This document shows, in pieces, positions 18,817 to 26,641 of a DNA stretch of 38,718 nucleotides. The DNA is from Phycisphaerae bacterium. Its GTDB lineage: Bacteria > Planctomycetota > Phycisphaerae > UBA1845 > Fen-1342. The translations under genes and the position numbers were made by a program. The stretch is from assembly GCA_030612705.1 (NCBI GenBank), contig JAUWNI010000027.1, forward strand, positions 1 to 38,718. The letters run 5' to 3'. Under the pieces are notes generated by a model. The model searched no databases. It saw nothing but the letters and a program-made list of their open reading frames with translations, and was not told where the DNA came from. The number at the start of each line of letters is the position of its first letter. Position 1 is the stretch's first letter.

Positions 18817-21800
18817 GTGCTCAACCGAACTTTGACACTGACACTCATTGTCCTTGGCATCGCTACGCTGGCTACGCCGTCCACCGCCAACGCCCAAACC
18901 ACCTGGCACGTCGACGACAACGCCCCCAACGACCCCGGCCCCGGCGACCCGACCGGCAGCGACCCATTGGAGGACGGCTCCCCCGACCACCCCTTCGACG
19001 CCATCCAGGAAGGCATCGACGCCGCTGTCAGCGCCGACACGGTGCTCGTGCTGGACGGCACGTACACCGGCGACGACAATAAGAACCTCGAATTCGACGG
19101 CAAGGCGATCACCGTCCGCAGCGAGAACGGCCCCGAAGGCTGCATCATCGACTGTGAAGGCGACGGCCGCGGGTTTGATTTCCACAGCGGCGAGGGGCCG
19201 GACACGATCGTTGATGGATTGACGATCACGAACGGGTACCTGGTCCTGTTCTTCTTGGCAGGCGGCGGTGTCTGCTTCGACGAGAGCAGTCCGACACTCG
19301 CCAATTGCACAATTATTGGGAATGCGTCCAACGGCCACGGCGGCGGCGTCTACTGCTACGCAAGCAACCCAATGCTTATCAACTGCACGATCAGCGGGAA
19401 TTCAGCCACCGTCGACGGCGGCGGCGTCTGCTGCGAGGACAGCAACCCGACGCTCACCAACTGCACGATCAGCGGGAATTCGGCCGACTACGACGGCGGC
19501 GGCGTCTACTGCGACTACAGCAGCCCGACGCTGACCAACTGCACGATCAGCGGGAATTGGCTCACCTACGACGACGGCGGCGGCGTCTACTGCTCCTACA
19601 GCAGCCCAACGCTGACCAACTGCACGATCAACGGGAATTCGGCCGACTCCGGCGGCGGCGTCCGTTGCGAGTTCAACAGCAACCCGACGCTGAATAACTG
19701 CACGGTCAGCGGGAATTATGTCTTCCGGGGCGGCGGCGTCTTCTGCTCCTCTAGCAGCCCGACGCTGGTCAACTGCACGATCAGCGGGAATTATGCCTTC
19801 GGCGACGGCGGCGGTGTCTACTGCTACAATTCCGGCAACCCGACGCTAACCAACTGCACGATCAGCGGGAATTCGACCTACGTCTACAGCGGCGGCGGCG
19901 TCTTCTGCTCCTCCAGCAGCCCGACGCTGGCCAACTGCATCCTCTGGGGCGATGCACAGCAGGAGATCTACGTTTCTTCAGGAAGCCCCATGGTAACTTA
20001 CTGCGATGTCCAGGGCGGTTGGAGCGGTGCCGGCAACATCAACGCAGATCCGCTCTTCGTCGACCCCGACGGGCCGGATGATGATCCGAACACCTGGGAA
20101 GACAATGACTACCGCCTCGGCCCTCGCTCACCCTGCATCGACGCCGGCGACAACGCCAGTGTGCCGGCCGACATGCTTGACCTTGACGGCGACGGCGATA
20201 CGACTGAACCCTGGCCCATCGACCTCGACGGCAATCCTCGCTTCACCGACGACTTGGGCATGCCGGACACCGGCGCCGGCACGCCACCGATCGTTGACAT
20301 GGGGGTCTACGAGTTCCAGGGGCAGAGTACCGGTGACACGCTACACGTACCGAGTGAATATCCGACGATCCAGGCCGCGATCGACGCGGCGGTAAACGGC
20401 GACGTCGTGGAGGTCGCCGACGGAACTTATGCCGGCGAAGGCAACAAGAACCTCGACTTCGGCGGCAAGGCGATCACCGTCCGCGGCGCCTCGGGCGACC
20501 CCGCACTTTGCATCATCGATTGCGAGGACAGTGGCCGCGGGTTCGATTTCCACAGCGGAGAGGGACCGGACTCGATCGTCGAGGCGCTAACGATTACGAA
20601 CGGGCTTGTTAGCTACGAGGGCGGCGGCATCTACTGCGCCGAGAGCAGCCCGACGTTCGTCGATTGCACGGTCAGGGAAAACACCGTTAGCTCCAGCTAC
20701 GGTCGCGGCGGCGGCGTCTATTGTACCGAAAACGCCGACGCAGTATTCAACGACTGCGTGTTCACCGAGAACAGCGTGCCGGAAGGCAACCCCGGCTCGG
20801 GCGGCGGCGGCGGCGGCGCTATCTATTCGGACGGCGCCGACCTCACTCTGACTAACTGCACATTCACTGCCAACTGGGCGCGCTTGAGTGGTGGTGCGAT
20901 GGTTCTGGGTGGTGGAAGTCCAATGTTGACCGGCTGTACATTTGTGGGGAATTGGGCAATCGGTGCACCAGAGTTTGCGGGCTGCGGCGCGGTCGACAGC
21001 GAGTCCATGGCTGTTTTCCTCAACTGCGGTTTTCGGGAGAACTCTGGCAACATCGGCGGTGCTGTCGGTGTTTTTTACTACGAGGTGTTCATCAACTGCA
21101 CGTTTTTAGACAACGCGGCAACTTGGCCGTCTTGGCTGAACGGGGGCGGCGCGATGTTTACCGGAGGGGTTCCAACGATCGTGAATTGTGCATTCCACGG
21201 AAACGTCACCGAGGGCGGCCCCGGTGGCGCCATCTACAACTATTGGGGGCAGCCGCTTATCCTCAATAGCTCCTTTGCCGGCAACTCGTCCAGTGAGAGC
21301 GGCGGCGGCGTCTATTGTCGTCCAAACAATAGTGTGATAATCGCCAACTGCATTCTATGGGACAATACTCCAGACGCGGTCGCGGGCGATGTAAGTATTA
21401 CATACAGCAATGTCCAGGGCGGCTGGGCCGGCGACGGCAACATCGACAGCGATCCGCTGTTCGTCGACCCTGTCAACGGTGACTACCACCTCGATACCGG
21501 CTCGCCCTGCATTGATGCCGCGGACAATACGGCGGTGCCGGCGGATATAGCTGACCTCGATGGTGACGGCGATATCGACGAGCGGACGCCGTTCGATTTC
21601 GACGGCAACCCGCGCTTCGTCGAAGACCCGTTCTCCGACGACACCGGCGTTGCCGATCCGCCGTACTATCGGCACATCGTTGACATGGGCGCGTACGAGT
21701 ACCAGTTCTGCTTCGGCGACCTCGACGACGACAATGACATCGACCTCGCCGACCTCGCACAGCTCCTGGGCAGCTACGGCGAAACCGGCGGCATGACGTA

Positions 21801-21888
21801 CTACGACGGCGACCTCGACGGCGACGGTGACGTGGATATCATCGATTTGGCGGAGCTACTGGGGGTCTACGGCACCACGTGTCCGTAA
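18817..21888 (+). CDS. Secreted right-handed beta-helix protein with dockerin-like C-terminus
   Basis: This 1023-residue exported protein has a signal peptide (cleavage likely after STANA, residue 27). It consists of two related halves, each opening with a segment around GKAITVR...CIIDCE...GRGFDFHSGEGPD (about residues 86-130 and 550-590). The first half has nine Cys- and Gly-rich units of about 26 residues, consensus GGGVYCxxSSPTLTNCTISG, typical of parallel beta-helix or polymorphic outer membrane repeats. Each half closes with a block of the type SPCIDAGDN...DLDGNPRF...DMGAYE, resembling the anchor-Q domain. The C-terminus has two calcium-loop motifs, FGDLDDDNDIDLADLAQLL and DLDGDGDVDIIDLAELL, as in type I dockerins. 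The GTG start has GGAGGA seven bases upstream. Function unknown; a surface or matrix role is inference. Confidence 0.85.
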   Translation: MLNRTLTLTLIVLGIATLATPSTANAQTTWHVDDNAPNDPGPGDPTGSDPLEDGSPDHPFDAIQEGIDAAVSADTVLVLDGTYTGDDNKNLEFDGKAITVRSENGPEGCIIDCEGDGRGFDFHSGEGPDTIVDGLTITNGYLVLFFLAGGGVCFDESSPTLANCTIIGNASNGHGGGVYCYASNPMLINCTISGNSATVDGGGVCCEDSNPTLTNCTISGNSADYDGGGVYCDYSSPTLTNCTISGNWLTYDDGGGVYCSYSSPTLTNCTINGNSADSGGGVRCEFNSNPTLNNCTVSGNYVFRGGGVFCSSSSPTLVNCTISGNYAFGDGGGVYCYNSGNPTLTNCTISGNSTYVYSGGGVFCSSSSPTLANCILWGDAQQEIYVSSGSPMVTYCDVQGGWSGAGNINADPLFVDPDGPDDDPNTWEDNDYRLGPRSPCIDAGDNASVPADMLDLDGDGDTTEPWPIDLDGNPRFTDDLGMPDTGAGTPPIVDMGVYEFQGQSTGDTLHVPSEYPTIQAAIDAAVNGDVVEVADGTYAGEGNKNLDFGGKAITVRGASGDPALCIIDCEDSGRGFDFHSGEGPDSIVEALTITNGLVSYEGGGIYCAESSPTFVDCTVRENTVSSSYGRGGGVYCTENADAVFNDCVFTENSVPEGNPGSGGGGGGAIYSDGADLTLTNCTFTANWARLSGGAMVLGGGSPMLTGCTFVGNWAIGAPEFAGCGAVDSESMAVFLNCGFRENSGNIGGAVGVFYYEVFINCTFLDNAATWPSWLNGGGAMFTGGVPTIVNCAFHGNVTEGGPGGAIYNYWGQPLILNSSFAGNSSSESGGGVYCRPNNSVIIANCILWDNTPDAVAGDVSITYSNVQGGWAGDGNIDSDPLFVDPVNGDYHLDTGSPCIDAADNTAVPADIADLDGDGDIDERTPFDFDGNPRFVEDPFSDDTGVADPPYYRHIVDMGAYEYQFCFGDLDDDNDIDLADLAQLLGSYGETGGMTYYDGDLDGDGDVDIIDLAELLGVYGTTCP

Positions 21889-21892
21889 ACGA

Positions 21893-21964
21893 GTTGAAAA
21901 AGGAGACCGGTTCCGAGCGCGGCGAGGTGCCTGCCCCCTGTTTCAACCTGTCCCCTTTTTCAAC
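21893..21964. repeat. Inverted/direct repeat cluster between convergent genes
   Basis: Two 17-base direct units (21931-21947 and 21948-21964, 14 of 17 identical) end in TTTCAAC. An inverted partner, GTTGAAAAAGGAG, starts at 21893, so the outer arms could pair over 13-14 bases across a 44-base loop. The A-run and T-run on either strand would suit a bidirectional terminator for the two converging genes, but the loop is long. Confidence 0.6.
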
Positions 21965-21971
21965 GGCGTCG

Positions 21972-23915
21972 CTACGGCTCCTGCCCGGTGAATACCAGTA
22001 TCGCGGGCAAGGGCGTTTGGCTGTTTTTCTTTCGGGATTTGAACGGGTCGACGAACCCCCGCGGCCTTAACTGGCTGAGCTGTCCGGGAAACGGACCGAT
22101 GCTCAGCGCATACAGCGGCAGCCGGGGCGCCTTCTCGAGCAGGTCCGCGATTTCCTGAGGTCGCCCGCCGCCCGTATAACTTCGGTTGCGCATGCCCCGG
22201 GCAAAAAAATCGATGGTTTCCCCTGAGCGGCGTGCCGCCTGGTAGAAGTGCCGTAGCGTGTCATCGAGAGACCATGCGCCCGGGCGCAGCGCCCCGACCG
22301 ACGGCAGGTAGACCAGCCAGCCACCCCTCCCGCTCCGGGGGCTGACGTGCGGCAATAGCTCATCCTTCTCGAACTCGAACCACGCCTGATCGAGCGGGCC
22401 GTCGGCGGCGATCAGAATCCGCAGGTCCTCGAGTTGACGGTAGCGCGGATCCAGGTAAGCCGCCGCCAGCTCGCCCGGCGTGTCCCTCGGGCCGATGACC
22501 GCCGAGTCATAACTCGTGCCGGTCCAGCTCCAGCCGGTCACGTTAAACATGACGGCGTAATACTGCGACGACTCGCCCGGCCGATGAATCTCGATCATCT
22601 CGAGCAGCACGAAGACCTTCACGCCGACGACCTTCGATCGCTTCGAGATTTGGAACCGCTCCTCCATCTTGTCCAGCGTGATCGGCTGAAACTCCCGTTC
22701 GTCCAGCCCCACCCCCGCCGCCTTGACCAGTTGGATGATTCGGAACGCCTCGGCGGGGTTGTTGCGTGCTTGCAGAAACTGTTGCTCCAGGCGCCGCCGC
22801 GCGGAGCGCCGCGCGGAGCGGTAATCAGGCTCCAGTGGCATTAGTCCCGAGCCGGTAAGATTGTCGCGCTGCTGCAATCGCGTCAGCCATGCCTGCGCGG
22901 ATCCATCCACGGCGGGCCAAAGGGTGCCGCCCAGTGCCACGTTAACCTGCATCAGCTTGTCCCACTGCGCCTTCGCCTGTTCGGCTGCCGCGGCGGGATC
23001 TTCCCGGCTGCCGGATTCGAGAATGTGTGCCAGTGCCGCCCAAGCCCAGTGGTCCTTTGATTTGAAACGCGCCGCCAGGCTCGACCAGTCCGGGGCCTCC
23101 GTTGGCGCGCGCTGGTCCTCGGCATCAACCCCCATGGCGCGGTCGAGCAGTCCGCGCGCGATCCGGAACGTATTGTCCACTGGGAAAGTGAAAGCGGCCC
23201 AGGTAGCTTTTTCGCGCTCGGCACCGCGCAGGGCGGCATCCAGTTGCAATAGTCGCCACATCGCCGGTAGCCGCTCGGAACCCGCCAACTCGTCCACAAC
23301 CAGCCGGGGCTGATCCCAAGCGTGTTGTCCGTCCAGATCGAGCTCGCCTGCCGGTATGCCGCGCGCGAACAGCGTCAGGCGTCGGTCGGGCGTCAACTCA
23401 CGTTGGAGATCGGCGTTCCCGGATGCCTCCAGCTCACGCCAGCGCGCGGCCAGTTGCGCGGGATCGCTGAGTTCCCACGGCGTGGGCGGTTCGGCGATCC
23501 GCAACAATAGCGCTTTCAATATACTAAGTTGCTCTAGGCAGCCACGAAGAGCGACCTGCTGGGCTTGCTCCAGTTCCGCCAGCCGGGCCAATACCTCCTC
23601 GGCCAAGGCACGCGTTTCGGTATCAGTACCGAACGGCATGCGTTGTTCGATCTGCGTGTCGAGCCAGCGAACCTGATCGCACGGTTCCGACAGCAGGCGG
23701 CTAAGCTGGTAAAGCGTGCCAAGGTCCTCAGTCGCCGACCCAAGCTGCGCCACCAATTCGTCCGCGGCGGCAATTTGTGCCCGGTGGCGATAGGCGCGAT
23801 GGGAACGCGCCAATGTGTCATCATCACGATCCTGCGCCCGCGTCGGCGACGCGGTAACCAGTGTGGCAAGGACGATGACGATAGCAGCGTTGCTGTACGC
23901 GTGGGAAAGCTTCAT
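21972..23915 (-). CDS. Large secreted protein of unknown function
   Basis: I do not recognise this 647-residue protein. It has a signal peptide (residues 1-27, cleavage likely after SPTRA), a mainly helical N-terminal half with TPR-like spacing but no clear repeat, and a more beta-rich C-terminal region. That region has KVVGVKVFVLLEMIEIHRPG, QYYAVMFNVTGWSWTGTSY, WFEFEKDELLPHVSPRSGRG and a final SQTPLPAILVFTG. It lacks a lipobox, membrane anchor and the usual hydrolase motifs. It is probably periplasmic or exported. It follows a small lipoprotein gene by nine bases and is likely co-transcribed and perhaps co-functional with it. Codon use and GC look like its neighbours. Confidence 0.75.
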   Translation of the reverse strand: MKLSHAYSNAAIVIVLATLVTASPTRAQDRDDDTLARSHRAYRHRAQIAAADELVAQLGSATEDLGTLYQLSRLLSEPCDQVRWLDTQIEQRMPFGTDTETRALAEEVLARLAELEQAQQVALRGCLEQLSILKALLLRIAEPPTPWELSDPAQLAARWRELEASGNADLQRELTPDRRLTLFARGIPAGELDLDGQHAWDQPRLVVDELAGSERLPAMWRLLQLDAALRGAEREKATWAAFTFPVDNTFRIARGLLDRAMGVDAEDQRAPTEAPDWSSLAARFKSKDHWAWAALAHILESGSREDPAAAAEQAKAQWDKLMQVNVALGGTLWPAVDGSAQAWLTRLQQRDNLTGSGLMPLEPDYRSARRSARRRLEQQFLQARNNPAEAFRIIQLVKAAGVGLDEREFQPITLDKMEERFQISKRSKVVGVKVFVLLEMIEIHRPGESSQYYAVMFNVTGWSWTGTSYDSAVIGPRDTPGELAAAYLDPRYRQLEDLRILIAADGPLDQAWFEFEKDELLPHVSPRSGRGGWLVYLPSVGALRPGAWSLDDTLRHFYQAARRSGETIDFFARGMRNRSYTGGGRPQEIADLLEKAPRLPLYALSIGPFPGQLSQLRPRGFVDPFKSRKKNSQTPLPAILVFTGQEP

Positions 23916-23924
23916 CGGGTCTGC

Positions 23925-24200
23925 TTATCGCCGACTCGGCCGAGGCTGATCCACCACCGGGCGACGCTTCGGGACGGCGGGACGGCGTTCGCCCGCGGGC
24001 CAGTCACGTTCCAACGCCGCCTTGGCACGCTCGGCATCCGGTCCGGCGATGGATTCCTCCATCCGGGGCTCGCCGGTGGCCGGCGCCGTCGTGGGTTGAA
24101 CCGTGGAATCGCGCTGGGTGGATTGGCAGCCGACCAAGCTGACCGCCAACAGTGCAACGCCGACAAACAGCCATTGTTTCTGGGCTCGACGGACCAACAT
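23925..24200 (-). CDS. Small lipoprotein, unknown function
   Basis: This 91-residue product has a clear lipoprotein signal: a basic start, hydrophobic WLFVGVALLAVSLVGC and Cys25 as the lipidated residue (lipobox SLVGC). The mature part is short, polar and Pro/Arg-rich (RRPAVPKRRPVVDQPRPSRR) and probably disordered. The ATG at 24200 has GGGAG seven bases upstream. It lies nine bases upstream of the 647-residue secreted protein, with which it seems to form a two-gene envelope unit. Confidence 0.7.
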   Translation of the reverse strand: MLVRRAQKQWLFVGVALLAVSLVGCQSTQRDSTVQPTTAPATGEPRMEESIAGPDAERAKAALERDWPAGERRPAVPKRRPVVDQPRPSRR

Positions 24201-24310
24201 CTCGGCACTCCCAGTGTTTGCCCGGGACCTGCGCTGTGCTCTTATCTGATTGTACCCGTCCGATCGCCGGGGAACAGCCCAATCGACATATTAAGGGGAG
24301 CAGGAGGGCG

Positions 24311-24326
24311 AGCGTCACGAAAGTGG
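24311..24326 (+). repeat. 16-base module AGCGTCACGAAAGTGG, exact copy
   Basis: Identical over 16 of 16 bases to the reverse complement of 31713-31728; variants stand at 8935-8950 and 26448-26463. It ends six bases before a large inverted repeat and begins 110 bases upstream of the lipoprotein start codon. Confidence 0.8.
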
Positions 24327-24332
24327 ATGGCC

Positions 24333-24413
24333 GGGTGGCCCGTCGCTTCAGCGGCGGGGGACACGAATCGACCGTCCATTCGTGTCCCCCACGGCTAAAG
24401 CCATGGGCCACCC
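24333..24413. repeat. 36-bp imperfect inverted repeat (large hairpin)
   Basis: Arms 24333-24368 and 24378-24413 match at 31 of 36 positions around a 9-base loop. Both tips (GGGTGGCCC) and the inner 13 bases (GGGGGACACGAAT) are perfectly paired. All mismatches fall in the middle of the arms. As RNA it would form a very stable hairpin, with no T-run after it. Confidence 0.85.
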
Positions 24414-24416
24414 AAT

Positions 24417-24464
24417 CCCTTGAACCCTTGGCCCCTCGGCCCCTTGAACCCTTGGCCCCTTAGT
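24417..24464 (+). repeat. Octamer array (CCCTTGRM)6
   Basis: Six 8-base units in tandem: CCCTTGAA, CCCTTGGC, CCCTCGGC, CCCTTGAA, CCCTTGGC, CCCTTAGT. The array ends exactly where hairpin repeat D begins, and the first eight bases of that repeat (CCCTTTAG) read as a seventh unit. Confidence 0.85.
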
Positions 24465-24495
24465 CCCTTTAGTTGCGGCCAAAGGCCGCGCTATG
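24465..24495 (-). repeat. Hairpin repeat D, copy 1, at the end of rpsT
   Basis: This 31-base block matches 34483-34513 at 29 positions. Its core GCGGCCAAAGGCCGC is a perfect 6-bp stem with a 3-base loop. It overlaps the rpsT stop codon, so it would lie at the 3' end of that transcript and could act as a terminator or end-protecting hairpin. The other copy also sits just past the stop of a minus-strand gene. Confidence 0.8.
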
Positions 24496-24799
24496 CCTCG
24501 GCGGTTCCCTGTATTGTGGTATTAGCCGGCGTCTTTTGTTTCAGGGCGTTGAGACGCCGAGCCAGGCGACTCTTTCGGCGGGCGGCGGTGTTGGGGTGGA
24601 TCAGGCCTCGGCTGGCCTCACGATCAAGCAGTTTGCACGTCTCGCGGTACTTGTTATCCGCCAAAGCCGGATCACCACCAGTGAGCGCTTCGGTGAACGC
24701 GCGCACGCGGGTTTTCAAGACGCTGCGGCGGGCGCGGTTGCAAGCCCGTTGTTTCTCGTTTTGCCGAATCCGTTTCTTAGCGGAAAGCGAATGTGCCAC
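24491..24799 (-). CDS. rpsT: 30S ribosomal protein S20
   Basis: S20 is a primary 16S rRNA-binding protein of the small subunit body. The 102-residue sequence has the characteristic basic helical pattern: AHSLSAKKRIRQNEKQRACN at the start, RRSVLKTRVRAFTEAL, then GLIHPNTAARRKSRLARRLN near the end. Its length is slightly above the usual 85-90 residues because of a C-terminal tail (QKTPANTTIQGTAEA). The start is a GTG at 24799 with GGAAG upstream; S20 genes in other bacteria also often use non-ATG starts. It follows the TPR gene by 29 bases on the same strand. Confidence 0.96.
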   Translation of the reverse strand: MAHSLSAKKRIRQNEKQRACNRARRSVLKTRVRAFTEALTGGDPALADNKYRETCKLLDREASRGLIHPNTAARRKSRLARRLNALKQKTPANTTIQGTAEA

Positions 24800-24828
24800 G
24801 TTGTTCTTCCTTTGCTGCGTTACTCGGG

Positions 24829-26313
24829 TTATTCCTTCTGTTTCAAGTTCTCGTGCCGTTTGCGGGCGTCGCCGTTGGCGTAATTATAGTCTTGACGCAG
24901 GAGTTTGCCGTAGGTTGCCTTGGCTTGTTCGACGTCGCCGCCGGCCTCGTAAGCGCGCCCGACCCAGTACATCATTTCCTTGCTGATGTCATCCCCGCTC
25001 ATTTCGTAATTTTCGAGGGTTTCGCTGAGAACTTCGGCCGCCTGGGCGAAAGCCTCGTTCTCGAAGAAGGCGCGGCCGATCATAAGCTGGCTTCTGATGC
25101 GGCTGCGCGGATCGGCGGTGGCCTCCTGGAGCAGGGGGATCGCCTCGTCGTACTGCTTCGAGCGAAACAAGGCGGTGCCCAGCCGGAACTTCAGCCGCAG
25201 ATCGGTCGGGTACTTCTTGACGCGCTCGCGGAAGATATCCAGCTCGGTCTGCCGCTCTTCCATTTGCGCCAGGCGGAACTGCTGCTTGTCTTCGTCGCTG
25301 CCGCTCTTTTCGGTTTTTTCCTTCCAACGTCGCGTTTGGCGGTGCAATTGTTTCAAGCGGATGTCGTCGGCCCGCTGCTTAAAGCTGTAGTTGGTCAGCT
25401 CCTCGTACGCCTTGGTCAGGACCTCGATGGCCAAGAGCTCCTCCTTCCCGCGTTCGGGCTTCAGGAGGACGTCGACATAGGCGTTGATCTTGCCCGGCAC
25501 GTTGGGGCTGGCTTCGTATTCCTTGCGCTCCGCCGCGATCAGCGCTTCGAGCGTCTGTTCGCCCTGTTTGGCCCGTTCGCTGTCGTGCAGGAGTTTTTGC
25601 TTGTCGGCGTCCTGGAGCGACTCCCGGAAAGAGTCGGCGTCGCCGTATTTGCCACGCGCGATCGTGAGCTTGCCCGACAGATCGCGCTGGTCGTCCCTCA
25701 ACGACATATCGGTCGGGTTGCGGGCGATAAGGAATTCAATGGCGTTAACGGCCTGTTCGTAACACCATGCCACGAACTGCGGGTCGCCGCGCTCGTCCGC
25801 CCGCTCGGCGGCCTCGACCAGGATCTGCCGGAAGGCCTTGAAACGGCTCTGGTTGGGTTTCTTCTCCTTGCGTATGGAGTTGAAGGCCTTGGGGGCGATC
25901 CACTTCAGCGTTTCGGGTAGGTTGGCACGGTTGGCGTTTTTCAACATGCCGTCGAGGTAGCCGGCGTTGGTCGGGTCCTTGGCCAGCAGGTGCTCGGCGT
26001 TGAGTAGGCCCTTTTTAACGTCCTTGCCGGTCATGGTGTTTTTCAGACGCTCCATCGTGCCGGGCTTTTTGCCGCCGGCCTGCTGCCGCTGAATCGCCAG
26101 CGACCAAAGCGGCATATGCCCCTCTTCGACCGCCTCGGTCCAGAAATCGAGCCCCTGGATGTACGATTCGATGGCGTAGTCGTAGTCTCGACGCTCGCGC
26201 AGGTCCTTCGCTTTCTTGAACCACTGGCGCGCGCGCGCCTTGTCCTTGTCGGAAAAGACCAGTAGTCCGTCCGATTCGCTTTCCGGCTCTTTTGGGGGGG
26301 CGTTTTTCGCCAT
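24829..26313 (-). CDS. Cytoplasmic tetratricopeptide-repeat protein
   Basis: This 494-residue, highly charged protein has no signal peptide or membrane segment. TPR-like helices are clear near the N-terminus (ARQWFKKAKDLRERRDYDYA, residues about 27-60) and at the C-terminus (FRLGTALFRSKQYDEAIPLL; QAAEVLSETLENYEM; YWVGRAYEAGGDVEQAKATY, residues about 380-480). The central third is rich in Lys, Glu and Gln and may be a helical spacer or coiled coil. Such proteins usually act as scaffolds; no partner or function can be named. It lies 29 bases upstream of rpsT and is probably co-transcribed with it. The ATG at 26313 lacks a strong Shine-Dalgarno sequence. Confidence 0.8.
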   Translation of the reverse strand: MAKNAPPKEPESESDGLLVFSDKDKARARQWFKKAKDLRERRDYDYAIESYIQGLDFWTEAVEEGHMPLWSLAIQRQQAGGKKPGTMERLKNTMTGKDVKKGLLNAEHLLAKDPTNAGYLDGMLKNANRANLPETLKWIAPKAFNSIRKEKKPNQSRFKAFRQILVEAAERADERGDPQFVAWCYEQAVNAIEFLIARNPTDMSLRDDQRDLSGKLTIARGKYGDADSFRESLQDADKQKLLHDSERAKQGEQTLEALIAAERKEYEASPNVPGKINAYVDVLLKPERGKEELLAIEVLTKAYEELTNYSFKQRADDIRLKQLHRQTRRWKEKTEKSGSDEDKQQFRLAQMEERQTELDIFRERVKKYPTDLRLKFRLGTALFRSKQYDEAIPLLQEATADPRSRIRSQLMIGRAFFENEAFAQAAEVLSETLENYEMSGDDISKEMMYWVGRAYEAGGDVEQAKATYGKLLRQDYNYANGDARKRHENLKQKE

Positions 26314-26447
26314 CCCGACCCTTTACGTTGTTGACCTTACAGCGGCGGTACTGGGGCCAAGCCACCCGGGTATCCGCAGACCACATAGCCTACCATAATA
26401 CACCGTGAACGTGAAGCACCCGGCGGCGGAGTTCCGCGAATGGGGTG

Positions 26448-26521
26448 AGCGTCGCGAAAGAGGATGGTGCCCGAATGTCATTCCGACCGCGTCCGCCGAA
26501 GGCGGACGAGCGGAGGAATCC
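26448..26521 (+). repeat. Composite repeat B, copy 2
   Basis: This 74-base block aligns without gaps to 8935-9008 (about 61 identical). It begins with AGCGTCGCGAAAGAGG, contains ATGTCATTCCGACCGCG and ends GCGGAGGAATCC. A small perfect hairpin GTCCGCCGAAGGCGGAC is specific to this copy. The right inverted half seen in copy 1 is absent. Confidence 0.85.
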
Positions 26522-26563
26522 AGTGCTCTGTTTCACAAATACGTCAACTATGGGAACCCGCGG

Positions 26564-26626
26564 AGAGCCGCGGGCTTCAGCCCGCGCGGCGCCGCGGGGA
26601 GTAGAATTTACCCTTCCCGAAGGACC
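26564..26626 (+). repeat. Dispersed repeat C, copy 2 (left half)
   Basis: It matches 18608-18670 at 57 of 63 bases and lacks the inverted right hairpin of copy 1. Two of the differences fall on paired positions of the left stem and keep it paired (GGAC/GTCC versus GGGC/GCCC), as expected if the hairpin is under selection. Confidence 0.85.
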
Positions 26627-26641
26627 ACGAACGACAACCCC

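Larger units (their letters stand above)
24201..24490. other. Intergenic region dense in repeats
   Basis: Between rpsT and the lipoprotein gene lie a possible minus-strand -10 (TACAAT, 24254-24249), the 16-base module AGCGTCACGAAAGTGG (24311-24326), a 36-bp imperfect inverted repeat (24333-24413), an octamer array (24417-24464) and a hairpin repeat (24465-24495). No gene is visible. Confidence 0.7.
26314..26641. other. Intergenic region with repeats B and C
   Basis: This 328-base gap lies upstream of the TPR gene and downstream of the DUF2752 gene. It holds a copy of repeat B (26448-26521) and of repeat C (26564-26626), separated by 42 bases. No gene is visible. Confidence 0.7.

Noticed and set aside
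19261-19950. Regularly spaced direct repeats suggesting a CRISPR array
   Set aside because: The period is a multiple of three, the repeats are in frame within a protein gene and encode beta-helix units, and the intervening sequence is not spacer-like.
24793-25920. A 375-codon plus-strand frame opposite the TPR gene
   Set aside because: Its hydrophobic, Leu-rich translation is the antisense of a charged helical protein; the minus-strand gene has clear TPR repeats and operon context.
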